Source: Trichomonas tenax
Lineage: Eukaryota > Parabasalia > Trichomonadida > Trichomonadidae
Direction: 5' to 3'
Length of the DNA stretch: 37,849 bases
Assembly: GCA_023091735.1 (NCBI GenBank)
Contig: JALKBU010000475.1
Location: 1 to 37,849 of the forward strand
Notes under the pieces: generated by a model
Databases searched by the model: none
What the model saw: the letters and a program-made list of their open reading frames with translations, nothing else
Told to the model about the DNA's origin: nothing
Shown: positions 28,905 to 37,780 of the stretch, piece by piece
Position numbering within the stretch: the stretch's first letter is position 1
Layout of the letters: the number at the start of each line of letters is the position of its first letter
Program-made: the position numbers and the translations under genes

Positions 28905-30064
28905 TTTGAAAAGAGTTTACATTTTTTCCCTATTGCGTCGCCAAAACATTGATATGAAAAGTTCGAATCTCTCAAAAAGTGATTACTATCACAAAAAGTG
29001 GATTTCAATTTTTATAATTAGAAGTGTCAACGAAGTTTTTAATAAAAATCACCGAAATCAATGATTTGCCTAATATGTTATATCAAAAAGCTTATTTTCA
29101 TGGAAAATTCGCTTTATTAATTTTTGGCGATAAATAGTATGTATAGATGCAATGCAGACAATGTTTTGATTCATTTTTTGACAGTCATTAAACAATTTCG
29201 ATGAATTCGAAGTTTGGTGACAAACACTGCTGTAGGTTATGTTTCTGGGGACATATTGGCGGACAATCACTGCATGAGCGCAATGATGGAATTAGGTTAT
29301 TGGGTTTTGATTTGTCTTTAATCTTTCTTTTTGATATGAAATCAAATGCACCTGATTTCGCAACTTTCGGGTTTAATATTTAATCTTTGGATTTTATTAT
29401 TCTGATTTTTGATGGCAACTGTTTGTGATTTAGATCTATTTCTATGAGGTTGTTCTGCTTCATGATACCAAATGTGATTTTGAAAATTCAATTTTAATTG
29501 TCTGCTAATAGCTGATTTACGTGCCATTTGATAGCCATAGAGAAAACACGTCTGTTTGTGAGAAAAAATATGAAGTCAAAGTCTTATATATTTTTCCATT
29601 TCATATTTTCATTATCTATCATTTGAGACTTATAACCCAAACAATATACAACTTCTTATATATATTTCTGAACTTAAAATATGTTGAAAATAGGTAATAT
29701 CTCAAGATATTTTTCATCCATATTAAATAGCTATATAGGAACTGTCGTTACTATCAAAACATCCATTCCAAGCTATGGATTAAAGCTTTTTGGTTATATT
29801 CAAAATAAATATAATATCAAAATTTTTTATTGAGAGTTGAAGTGTTGTATCAAAATGGTAGCTATTTCATGGCCTAGAATGAAGGTATGTCGCATTGTTC
29901 ATAGTTATATATTAAATCAAATTTTATAAATTAAGGTGTTACAAAACCACAATTATAGGGTATACTGCCCATGGCCTACAATGACTATATCCATGTTGAA
30001 TTTAGTCTATTCTTAAAAAAACAGAAATTCGAATGCTAAAAGTGACATATAAAAACCTGATAAA
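28905..30064. other. intergenic, at most tiny ORFs
   Basis: A+T-rich. A 60-codon plus-strand ORF with a true ATG at 29201 (MNSKFGDKHCCRLCFWGH..., to 29383) has two Inr-like words upstream (TCATTTTTT at 29171 and TCATTA at 29185). A basic 61-codon minus-strand ORF (29527 to 29342, MARKSAISRQLKL...) overlaps its end. Both have tolerable codon mix, but neither resembles a family, and they cannot both be judged genes on this evidence. Confidence 0.3.
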
Positions 30065-30946
30065 ATGATTCTGTTTCTAATTTCAATTTGGAATAATTGC
30101 CAAGATTCCTATTCCGAGCAATACATTGGCCGGTGTTTCCTCGGAACTGAAGAAGTATCATTCTCTTCAGTCAAACACACGAGTATCTATCTTCATACAT
30201 CATCGAAAGAAAAAGTAACAGTGAAAAACAAAGAAGGTCAATCTGTATCGATTGATGCTGGCGAGCAAAAAACATTCGACGGTAGTAATATAACAATAAG
30301 TTGCGAAGGAAATTTATGTCCGATTTCATTTTGGAATTTTAACTCTGATGAAAGGCATCAGTATTTCGTACATGACATCGCCGGCACCGTCTTCAAATTG
30401 GAAAATCGAACACTCGAAGAAAGTTATACAATATTTTTCGATTTTGGCGATTCGACAAAAATTATTTTTAGTGCGATGAATCATTCCAGACTTGGTACAG
30501 TAATCAAGTACTCTCATCAAGATCCAGAAACCGACATGTTTCAGTCGCAATCTCTTTCTTCACAAGATTTAAATTCACTTTTCATTTCATCACCATTCAT
30601 GTTTGAAGTTAAGAGCTCAAAATATGTTGATATTTCCTTCAGAATTGTTGCAGGAACAATAGTTAAACCGTCGAAATATTTATCCGGTCAATACTCAAAA
30701 GGAGGCGTACAAGTCTACAAGAATATGACTCTAGTTCGTAAAAATAACAACGCCAAGATGTTATCGATTCCTATGGTTTCGCAAGTTAATAATATATGGA
30801 CAAAGCTTAGTTGGCTTTCCGTTATACTGTTCATATGTTTAGAAGTTGCTACAATAGTTTGTATTTCAATTTTGATTTACATATATTATATTCGAAAACG
30901 AGAGGAATTAGGAGAAGATGATGACTCCTTGGTAATCATTGCTTAA
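30065..30946 (+). CDS. single-pass type I membrane protein, unrecognised
   Basis: A 293-residue protein with a short hydrophobic N-terminus (MILFLISIW) that may be a signal peptide. A beta-rich, Ser/Thr-rich ectodomain of about 235 residues follows with sequons (NIT, NRT, NHS, NMT) and a few Cys. One strong TM helix lies at about 249-277 (LSVILFICLEVATIVCISIL), then a stop-transfer YIRKR and a short acidic tail (EELGEDDDSL). The architecture is that of a cell-surface or endomembrane cargo protein; trichomonads have many such lineage-specific proteins. No domain is recognised. The ATG is preceded by A+T-rich spacer without an obvious Inr. It is a complete ORF. Confidence 0.65.
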   Translation: MILFLISIWNNCQDSYSEQYIGRCFLGTEEVSFSSVKHTSIYLHTSSKEKVTVKNKEGQSVSIDAGEQKTFDGSNITISCEGNLCPISFWNFNSDERHQYFVHDIAGTVFKLENRTLEESYTIFFDFGDSTKIIFSAMNHSRLGTVIKYSHQDPETDMFQSQSLSSQDLNSLFISSPFMFEVKSSKYVDISFRIVAGTIVKPSKYLSGQYSKGGVQVYKNMTLVRKNNNAKMLSIPMVSQVNNIWTKLSWLSVILFICLEVATIVCISILIYIYYIRKREELGEDDDSLVIIA

Positions 30947-31111
30947 TTTATTTTGTTTTGTTTATTAAATTTTATTATTATTTCTTTTATATCAAAATGA
31001 ATTATCTATCATAAAATAATAACTCTAATTATGAAAAACTGTGTGTCTAGAAGGGGTGTTACAATGGTACAAGGCTGAAATTACAATTATCAATTCATAA
31101 ATCTATTGAAT

Positions 31112-32017
31112 TTATTTTAACAAAAGTGGATAGACTGTTGGATATGAGTATAGTGCTGCTGCAACATCATCACCGGCATTGGCGAAGTATTGGAATAATG
31201 TTGACTTATTGAATGGATTTGGAGCAGAAACGATATCAAACATGTCTAATTTCCATGGGCCATGGAATACGTATGGAATCAGCATCTTTGCAACAGCTTC
31301 TAAAGGAATAACATCTGTTCTCCTTGATAAGATTCCTTCGGCAACCCAAACAGCAGCAGAGTGATGCCCATTGTTGGCTAACTTAACCATAGCTTTCCAA
31401 GCGTTTTTTGCTCCCTTTGGATTCATTGAAACCTGTTGAACAAGGTTTCCGAACTCAGCACCGGCACGATGCTTCCTTAGCCATGAAGTAGTGCCGACGT
31501 GAGCAAGATTGTAAAGTTCTGGAATTATTGATTTATAATTCGGATTTGGTTTTCTTAATTCGTAACTAATAATTGCAATTTTTGCCAATACTGAGCCCGC
31601 ATCAGCAGCCTTTCGCATGTATTCTTCTCTGTTTGCTGTATTTGGATGAAAAGCTAGAACTTCAGAACACAACCAGTGGCCCTTTGCGTAACCCTTGTTC
31701 AGAAATTCGAGTGATTTCTGGAAATCTTGAGGGAAATCGCCATAACCAACCATATGAAGAAATCCTGAAAAACAATCAGCGTTAACAATACCAAGATTGG
31801 AATAATTTGCCAATGTCTCGTTGAACTGGCCCTCAAAAGAGCCGTTAACATATGAATAAATCGAGTCTCTGAAATCATCATTATATGGAATTGGCTCTTT
31901 CGACGATTCACACCACCATCCTTTGCAAAAACTCCTCATTGATGAATCAATTGAAGCCGGAATAGTGAAACCCGGCAAATAAAGATAGTTTCTCAATAAT
32001 ACGACGAAAAGAAGCAT
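31112..32017 (-). CDS. Sel1-like repeat protein with N-terminal membrane anchor
   Basis: About 301 residues from ATG 32017. A hydrophobic N-terminus (MLLFVVLLRNYLYL) serves as signal or anchor. Sel1-like helical repeats follow: CFSGFLHMVGYGDFPQD, KSLEFLNKGYAKGHWLCSEV, MRKAADAGSVLAKIAIISYE and KLANNGHHSAAVWVAEGIL, consistent with TPR-like alpha-solenoid units of the SEL1/HRD3 type, although degenerate. Such proteins are adaptors, often in the ER lumen; the partner is unknown. Odd: the frame is open upstream to a TAG near 32115 with coding-like sequence (LYKRKKNCSWQIAIIL) giving a basic stretch plus longer hydrophobic helix, yet has no ATG. The N-terminus may be longer through a non-ATG start, an undetected intron or a lost start. 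The stop overlaps TAAA. Confidence 0.65.
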   Translation of the reverse strand: MLLFVVLLRNYLYLPGFTIPASIDSSMRSFCKGWWCESSKEPIPYNDDFRDSIYSYVNGSFEGQFNETLANYSNLGIVNADCFSGFLHMVGYGDFPQDFQKSLEFLNKGYAKGHWLCSEVLAFHPNTANREEYMRKAADAGSVLAKIAIISYELRKPNPNYKSIIPELYNLAHVGTTSWLRKHRAGAEFGNLVQQVSMNPKGAKNAWKAMVKLANNGHHSAAVWVAEGILSRRTDVIPLEAVAKMLIPYVFHGPWKLDMFDIVSAPNPFNKSTLFQYFANAGDDVAAALYSYPTVYPLLLK

Positions 32018-32364
32018 TGTCAAAATAATGGCAATTTGCCATGAACAATTTTTTTTTCTTTTGTATAGTTGATGTATTGGACTTCTGGAGTAAAAATTAT
32101 GCGAAATTGTTTTCTAATTCTCAAATTTTAGAAATCTGAAAAAAATAATCAATCGGCAATGTGCCTTTTCCACCACCAGTACCTTCTCTTCATTGTCTAC
32201 TTAACATCCACTGTCAGCAAATTCAAATGTTTGAAACATGTTCTTAATCACAACTTGATCAACATTTTTTTCACATTTATAAGACATTCTTCATAATTTT
32301 GAAATAGGCAATGGTTTATTGCATACTTTTCCCATAAAAATGTTTCATTTTAACATGATTGTAG

Positions 32365-32375
32365 AGCTGGAGAAA
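32365..32375 (+). repeat. left copy of 11-bp direct repeat flanking the palindrome
   Basis: AGCTGGAGAAA occurs here and at 33171-33181 in the same orientation, one copy on each side of the palindromic element. It may be a target-site duplication or part of a larger unit. Confidence 0.45.
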
Positions 32376-32403
32376 GGCTTGTCTAAAATTGATACACAAA
32401 GTC

Positions 32404-33144
32404 GGCGAAACTCGTTTTTTAACTCACTGAATTAACTTCTTGCTAAGTTATTGAACCTCAATGTACAAAATACTGTTGTGCATGATATATTAAAGAATTA
32501 GCTAACAAAGTATATATTTCATTAAAATATTAGATATATCTTGCATCAAAAACATTGATTTGCCATGATGTGCTTTACTCATTATAATATATTACATTCC
32601 CATTGTATAGCATTTTTATACCGTAAAATATGTTGTTGTCGATGAGAAATAGGTAAATCTAATCACAAATATGCTTTTTAGCTTTTTTTTTTTGAAAAAA
32701 AAATGTATACTAAAATCATTTTATTTTTGGGAGAATTATATAATTCTCCCAAAAAATGTTACATTTCGGTTCTTTTCAATTTTTCAAATTTAACTGGTTA
32801 AATTTTTGGGAGAATAACACACAGAGTTTATGTGTGAACACTTGGAGTACTTTTAAAAAAAGCTAAAAAAAAACATATTTGTGATTAGATTTACCTATTT
32901 CTCATCGACAACAACATATTTTACGGTATAAAAATGCTATACAATGGGAATGTAATATATTATAATGAGTAAAGCACATCATGGCAAATCAATGTTTTTG
33001 ATGCAAGATATATCTAATATTTTAATGAAATATATACTTTGTTAGCTAATTCTTTAATATATCATGCACAACAGTATTTTGTACATTGAGGTTCAATAAC
33101 TTAGCAAGAAGTTAATTCAGTGAGTTAAAAAACGAGTTTCGCCC
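32404..33144. mobile_element. large palindromic (foldback) element, ~270-bp arms
   Basis: The left arm 32404-32673 and right arm 32875-33143 are reverse complements over their whole length; I find only a single 1-bp indel near the inner end (ATATTTG against ATATTG). Weaker similarity continues outward (CAAAGTSGGCGAAACTCG) to about 32376 and 33170. The 201-bp centre holds a perfect small palindrome, TTGGGAGAATTATATAATTC and its completion (32728-32751), and another copy of TTTTTGGGAGAAT near 32803. No protein-coding capacity. Foldback transposons, MITEs and hairpin-forming elements have this form; near-identity of the arms means recent formation or homogenisation. Confidence 0.85.
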
Positions 33145-33170
33145 ACTTTGCTTATAAAAATTTAATTGCC

Positions 33171-33181
33171 AGCTGGAGAAA
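33171..33181 (+). repeat. right copy of 11-bp direct repeat
   Basis: AGCTGGAGAAA, matching 32365-32375. On this side it runs into a coding-quality frame (33172-33282), so the repeat could belong to the interrupted sequence. Confidence 0.45.
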
Positions 33182-33337
33182 AGATTTTTTCGATAAGAGC
33201 ATTCGATTTAAAAGAATTGTTTGGGAATGAAAACACATTATACAGCATCAGAGGTGATAAATATCAAACAGGAATTAAATAATCTTGAGAAACAGTATTT
33301 TAATATCGAAAAACAATTTATTGATCTACTTTGTTAG
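33172..33337 (+). pseudogene. fragment of a gene next to the palindrome
   Basis: Two overlapping frames read like protein. The first, AGEKIFSIRAFDLKELFG..., is open 33172-33282. The second starts at ATG 33227 (MKTHYTASEVINIKQELNN...) and ends at TAG 33335-33337 as a short coiled-coil-like peptide. They look like parts of one gene shifted by an indel and cut by the element on the left. No family recognised. Confidence 0.35.
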
Positions 33338-33352
33338 CAATGGCATTTGTGT

Positions 33353-33370
33353 AACCCATAACAATTATAT
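33353..33370 (+). repeat. left copy of 18-bp direct repeat (candidate TSD)
   Basis: AACCCATAACAATTATAT, identical to 33676-33693, immediately outside the 305-bp element. Identical flanking repeats are expected from insertion. Confidence 0.85.
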
Positions 33371-33675
33371 GAAGGGTATGATAATGTGTCATGAAAAGCG
33401 ACAAGTTTACATGTCGGATTTGACATCATTTTGACATATAAATTATGATATTATTAATTAGGGGCGAGTATTGAATTTTAATATGATAAGGCCCAAGCCA
33501 ATCCATAGTCGAGCCTTCCAGAGTCAATCATAGCAAATGTTTTAATTTATATTTTAAAAATGGATGACGGTTTTAGATACACCCCCTTTTATATTATGTC
33601 GTTTTACATGTCAGAAAATTATCAAATCTGACATGTAACCCTATCACTTTTTGATGACACATTATCATACCTCAC
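33371..33675. mobile_element. 305-bp MITE with terminal inverted repeats
   Basis: The left end reads GAAGGGTATGATAATGTGTC and the right end, reverse-complemented, GTGAGGTATGATAATGTGTC: 18 bp identical after the first few bases (33375-33392 and 33654-33671). Similarity continues inward as a TTACATGTCRGATTTGA block for about 75 bp. The inside is noncoding and contains a CACCCCCT word and TTACATGTCA/TGACATGTAA copies at 33604 and 33629. It is flanked by an identical 18-bp direct repeat. Non-autonomous DNA transposon is the simplest reading; 18 bp is long for a target-site duplication, so the superfamily is open. Confidence 0.82.
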
Positions 33676-33693
33676 AACCCATAACAATTATAT
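33676..33693 (+). repeat. right copy of 18-bp direct repeat (candidate TSD)
   Basis: AACCCATAACAATTATAT, identical to 33353-33370, directly after the right terminal inverted repeat of the MITE. Confidence 0.85.
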
Positions 33694-34254
33694 TCTTTTG
33701 TTAACTTTTATTTGATTCCATTCAAAAATATAAATGGAAAATAGTATATATCCAAAAGAAATAGGCTATATGTTATTCTGTTAAATATTCCATGTGATAG
33801 AAAGATTAATTGCGCTGTATTTCATAAATAATATTGATTTTTTTAAAAAATGACATAAAATCGACAAAAAATATCGACAATGTGGGTCAATTAAATAAAC
33901 ACTATAACATATATAGGTTTCCCAAACAAATTGTATCGCGAACAGAAATAAATCCCATTATTTCAAAGAATAGAATATTAAAAATAATAAGATATTCTCG
34001 AGTTGTTCATGTAATTACATAACAATCATCACTTAAAAGCGTACCACAATATAAATTTTAAATTATCTCTAAGAATAATAAAAAACAAGAAATATATTAA
34101 GACTGAAGTCTGAAATTCTGCAGTCGAAACAAGGAAATAAATGCAGAGTGTCTGAAATAATGCGGCAGTTCATAGCAGATGCACTTTTTCACAGTGGAAC
34201 TGAAGTTTTTTTTTTAAAAAAAATGTTCCCAAAAATCTCTATAATTTTAGATAT
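33694..34254. other. A+T-rich spacer, no supported gene
   Basis: A 62-codon frame here (33834-34022) starts at a non-ATG codon and reads as Lys/Ile/Asn-rich A+T translation. Nothing else was seen. Confidence 0.35.
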
Positions 34255-34328
34255 AAAATGCCCATTGAAAAACATGAATTTTCATCTTTCTGATTTTTTT
34301 TGATTTCAAGTTTTTCAATGGGCATTTT
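34255..34328. repeat. 19-bp perfect hairpin 3' of the 236-residue gene
   Basis: AAAATGCCCATTGAAAAAC (34255-34273) is the exact reverse complement of 34310-34328, and pairing continues through a further TGAA/TTCA with one mismatch. The loop is about 27-36 nt, T-rich. It lies about 95 bp beyond the stop of the minus-strand gene at 34422, so it could be in that transcript's 3' region or be a tiny foldback repeat. Confidence 0.6.
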
Positions 34329-34421
34329 TTTGAGTCGCAGTTTTTTATATAGTCAAAGTGATAAAAATATAAAATTTATCCAAGTAAACAAACAAATACG
34401 ACTTTTATAAACAAATACAAA

Positions 34422-35132
34422 TTATTTGTGATTGAGCAAATGGAAAATATCAAGATATTTCTCATAGTCATCCTGTGGAGGAGGTGATTGTGGTGTTGAG
34501 TCTTCACTTGGCCTTTGGATGAAATATTTTGGTTCAAGAGAATTGATTACTTTCGATTTGGTAGTAGATTTAGTTATAGCGACGAATATTGGTTCGCCTG
34601 TTGGCGATTTTACGGCTGTAACTGATTCTGTTAGTGCTCCGGAATATGATGTTAAGTCTTTGGCAACCATATAACAAGCTTCAACAACTGAAGTGTTATT
34701 GTAGCCGACTGCATTGATGTATTCTATTGCCCTTTGGAATGGATTCTCGGTATAAATTGTTCCATTGTAATAATTCTTGGTTTCAACAGAAACGAATGTT
34801 TCTAAATATGGTTTGAGTTCTTCGTAATGTTTCGAAATAAATACGTAGAGTGGATATGATGTTTTGCATATTCTATGAATATGAATTTTCGTTAAGGGTT
34901 CAATTGCTTTGAGCAATGCAACAATGCATGAAATATTGACTCTCTTCGCGTACTTGTTTCTCCAGACCTTTCCGATCTCGGGTTCATTCGTGTATTGATT
35001 GAAAAATATAATTGCACTCTGTAATTCCTTCAGTCTAGAGACTGTTTTAGGCTTAACAAACAACGATCCCAAGTAGTGGCGATGGTTCTGTGTCAGTTTA
35101 TCAATAGATATCCCATAAATTGACGTCGCCAT
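34422..35132 (-). CDS. unrecognised soluble protein (236 residues)
   Basis: Mostly alpha-helical N-terminal ~175 residues (LQSAIIFFNQYTNEPEIGKV, CIVALLKAIEPLTKIHIHRI, YPLYVFISKHYEELKPYLET), then a variable tail with a Pro/Gln-rich linker (SEDSTPQSPPPQDDYEKY) and a short acidic-aromatic terminus (YLDIFHLLNH) that could be a binding peptide. There is no TM or signal peptide. The helical domain plus linear-motif tail recalls small trafficking adaptors (ANTH/VHS-like), but no signature residues support naming it. A candidate Inr is present upstream and the start codon is the first ATG. Stop TAA. Confidence 0.6.
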   Translation of the reverse strand: MATSIYGISIDKLTQNHRHYLGSLFVKPKTVSRLKELQSAIIFFNQYTNEPEIGKVWRNKYAKRVNISCIVALLKAIEPLTKIHIHRICKTSYPLYVFISKHYEELKPYLETFVSVETKNYYNGTIYTENPFQRAIEYINAVGYNNTSVVEACYMVAKDLTSYSGALTESVTAVKSPTGEPIFVAITKSTTKSKVINSLEPKYFIQRPSEDSTPQSPPPQDDYEKYLDIFHLLNHK

Positions 35133-35140
35133 GCTAAATC

Positions 35141-35148
35141 AAAAATGA
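35141..35148 (-). promoter_or_regulatory. candidate Initiator (TCATTTTT) of the 236-residue gene
   Basis: The minus strand reads TTTCATCATTTTTGATTTAGC before ATG 35132; TCATTTTT places +1 about 14 nt from the start codon, the usual trichomonad arrangement. Confidence 0.45.
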
Positions 35149-35207
35149 TGAAATTTTTCAATAAGTTATAATTCAGAGTGGAAATTTGATGAAATATAAT
35201 GTTCTAG

Positions 35208-35585
35208 TGCTCCTGCACACCCCGACGCCAAAGTTTATCAGACTCCTTTGAAAAATCTTATGAACTTTTTCAATGTTATCAATACTACAGTTGTCAGGAG
35301 ATTTTTCTTAATATTTCATTTTATGCTCCCATACTTGATAGCGTGATCCTGCTTCTGTTACAGAACCTGATTCAGCAAAAATTTTGGGCGATCCAAAAAA
35401 TATGTAACCTTTGTGAGCAAAAGTTTATTCATAACAAACGAATAAAAGAAGTTTTCATTGATGGGTTCGTTTTGATGATGGAGGAGGATAAGTTTATATT
35501 GGCGGATGCGAAAAATCAAGATTTTTCTCGAGAAGGAATTTTGATCAATCCGGATCCGGTGCAAAGTTGTCACGTTTTTGAGTAA
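35208..35585 (+). pseudogene. probable broken gene, open frame without start
   Basis: The frame is open for 125 codons after a TAG, with no ATG until near residue 80. The last part is clearly protein-like (ICNLCEQKFIHNKRIKEVF, MMEEDKFILADAKNQDFSR, ending PDPVQSCHVFE). In the upstream half other frames look more coding (HPDAKVYQTPLKNLMNFF, then DPASVTEPDSAKILGDPKN), suggesting two frameshifts. CNLC is suggestive of a metal-binding knuckle but is not paired with a second one. The family is unknown. Confidence 0.4.
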
Positions 35586-35589
35586 AAAA

Positions 35590-37279
35590 ATTTCCTCAAA
35601 AACAACATTTTGAACGATTTTGTTGAAAGTCTATGTTGAACCTCATGGCGTTCTTTTCATTTATCAAAAGAAAAAATAATTGATTTTTGCAAAAATCAAA
35701 ATCAGATGATGTGAGTCAAGATATAAATTAACAGCATGATAAATATGAGTTTTCAATCAGAAATATTTAGCGATACTGATATTAATCATAAAATATTTTA
35801 TTGAGAAAAGCAATTTCGATATAAATAATCAATCCATTTGATGTACCTTATATGTATCAACTTGATTCAATTTTCAAAAAAAAATATTTCATGAATATCA
35901 TTTGAGTCATTCCGTATATTGATCGTATTTAATCATTGTATATAATTTCCTTCGAAGTGGTAATCGTAATAATCGAAAATGTTAAATAAATTTCGAAAAT
36001 TTATTCGAAATGTGGATTTGTGATGAATTCTATGGGTTCTGTCTTTCGATTATACATTTCATAGTTGTGGGTAGTGCAATGCTGCGTCCTGGGTTATTGT
36101 AAATCATGTTGAATAAAAATTTGTTATAAAATTCGGAGCCAATTTGTTGTTTTGTTTCATAAAAGAGTTCTACTCACCTTTCTTGTTTACGTATTCAGGG
36201 AATTATGAGTGTTTGACGTAGATTATATATTAAAGATTTTCGCGATGAAAGGACAACTTTTTAGAATTTTGACAAGAGAATAGTTGATTCGCTATCAGCA
36301 TGTGATATGAACGCGATCTACAAATATTTTCAATCTTTTTCATGTAAGAATTTATTTAATCGTTATGCCTTGAATTTTGAGATCAAATTGTACTTAAGTT
36401 TTTCGCCTTGAAATGATAATAAAAAATCGATTTTTAGTGGGTGTAATAACCTTATTCACTTCATCTGATTTGCAAAAACCGTTAGTGTTTTAATGGAAGT
36501 CTCCATTTGATGAAAGGGTTCTCTTTGTATTCCATCAAATTTTAAGGACCAGACTTCTATACCAGATCACTGTTGACCAGAAACTCAACTCCATTCTTAA
36601 TATTTGAGTCATTCCAATATTAGCTATTGTTATTTCTTTTACCTACCTTAAAAAGAAGCATACAATTCATTTCTCTCATGACTTTAGTCTTAATGTTGTT
36701 ATATAAATTGTTGTTTTAACAAAAATACACCACGAAAAATAGATTTTTTATATTTCAAGGTTAAAAACCGTGGGAGAATTTAAAATTCTTAAAATTCAAT
36801 GTATAACGATTTAAAGGTTGTTTAGAAACTTTTGCCTAATTTCATCATAAATTTATTTATTTTTCTAAAGGTGCTTGCACTCCTTCCGCATAGCCGATTT
36901 GTCCCCTGCTCATAGGGTAGACACTACGAGTGTTCCTTGAAAGATAGAAAGAAAGTTACTGTAAATTGACTGATTTTTACGTATCTGCATGAGCCCTCGT
37001 AGAAATGGCCTAAAGTCAAAGTTATATGTCCAAGCCCCCACTTTTTGTGTTTTTTTTTTCGTTTTTCGTGAAATCTGATCCGAAAAGTCTAAAAAGGTCA
37101 AAAATAAATTAGCCATTTATCAATATAATACACACAGATTACATATATCCACTAAAATTCGATCTCAAATTTGTTCAAAATAATATTAAAAAGTGACCAA
37201 AAAATTGCAGGGTTTTGTAAAGCTAGGACACATAAAAGTGACGTTTGGACACTTCTGACATGTAAGGGACACATATTCA
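35590..37279. other. A+T-rich intergenic region
   Basis: No gene seen. Near 35980-36010 there is a short palindrome around TTCGAAA. At 36510-36540 ATTTGATG/CATCAAAT form a small inverted repeat. From 37227 to 37302 GGACAC recurs four times together with TGACATGTAA (37256), words shared with the MITE at 33.4 kb, so an eroded element end is possible. Confidence 0.35.
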
Positions 37280-37780
37280 ATGAAAACGGTTGAAAAGTGG
37301 ACACACCATTTAATTAAGTTCTATAATGTTCTTGTAAACAATAAAATTTTTAAGAAAAGGAAGGAAAGAAAAAAGGGAGGCGGAGAAGAAGAAAAAAAGA
37401 AGGAGCGGGACATCTTTGAAATCTTGGGGAACTTTGATTGCTTTTGAACTGCCTGAGGCGATGATGATGCCGCTGGCCCGTTTTTTTTTGATATTTTGAG
37501 TGCATTGAATGATAAAGCAGACAAGGAACAATTAGTAGAGGCTTTAAATAAAATTGAAACAAATGCAGGCAAAACATAAGTCCAAAAAGTTAAGGAAGAA
37601 TTAGATTATAACACTCATGAATTATCGTCAAGAAATGAACAAGGGATCATTGATGTAAGAAATAGTCTTAACGATAAAGCGTCGACATTAGATTTAGTGG
37701 AAGCATTAAATAAAATAGAAACTAAACACACACACAAATGGGGCAGCCCAGCGAGCCCTTGGCTCGCCTTGTGCCCATAA
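37280..37780 (+). pseudogene. coiled-coil repeat protein relic with three in-frame stops
   Basis: From ATG 37280 one frame reads MKTVEKWTHHLIKFYNVL..., a Lys/Glu/Gly-rich stretch and RDIFEILGNFDCF, then meets TGA (37445-37447), TGA (37454-37456) and TAA (37577-37579), yet stays coherent. After the first two stops it gives DILSALNDKADKEQLVEALN, and after the third SLNDKASTLDLVEALNKIET, two copies of one repeat unit. It ends WGSPASPWLALCP before TAA 37778-37780. Such LNDKAD...LVEALNKIE units resemble trimeric coiled-coil repeats of fibre or stalk proteins. The last ~14 codons fall in a G+C-rich inverted repeat and may be foreign to the gene. This is best read as a pseudogene. Confidence 0.6.
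37740..37777. repeat. G+C-rich imperfect palindrome
   Basis: GGGGCAGCCCAGCGAGCC, then CTT, then GGCTCGCCTTGTGCCC form two arms that pair imperfectly around CTT. It is sharply different in composition from the A+T-rich flanks, and looks like the end of a dispersed element or a structured RNA segment. Confidence 0.55.

Noticed and set aside
28961..28970. GTTCGAATCT resembling a tRNA B box
   Set aside because: No A box or cloverleaf at the right distance and the flanks do not pair as an acceptor stem.
32365..33337. Autonomous transposase or viral gene associated with the palindrome
   Set aside because: No ORF in the arms or centre has transposase, integrase or polymerase motifs; only short gene fragments flank it.
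37310..37577. Minus-strand Ser/Phe/Pro-rich frames
   Set aside because: Antisense shadows of the Lys/Glu-rich coiled-coil relic on the plus strand.
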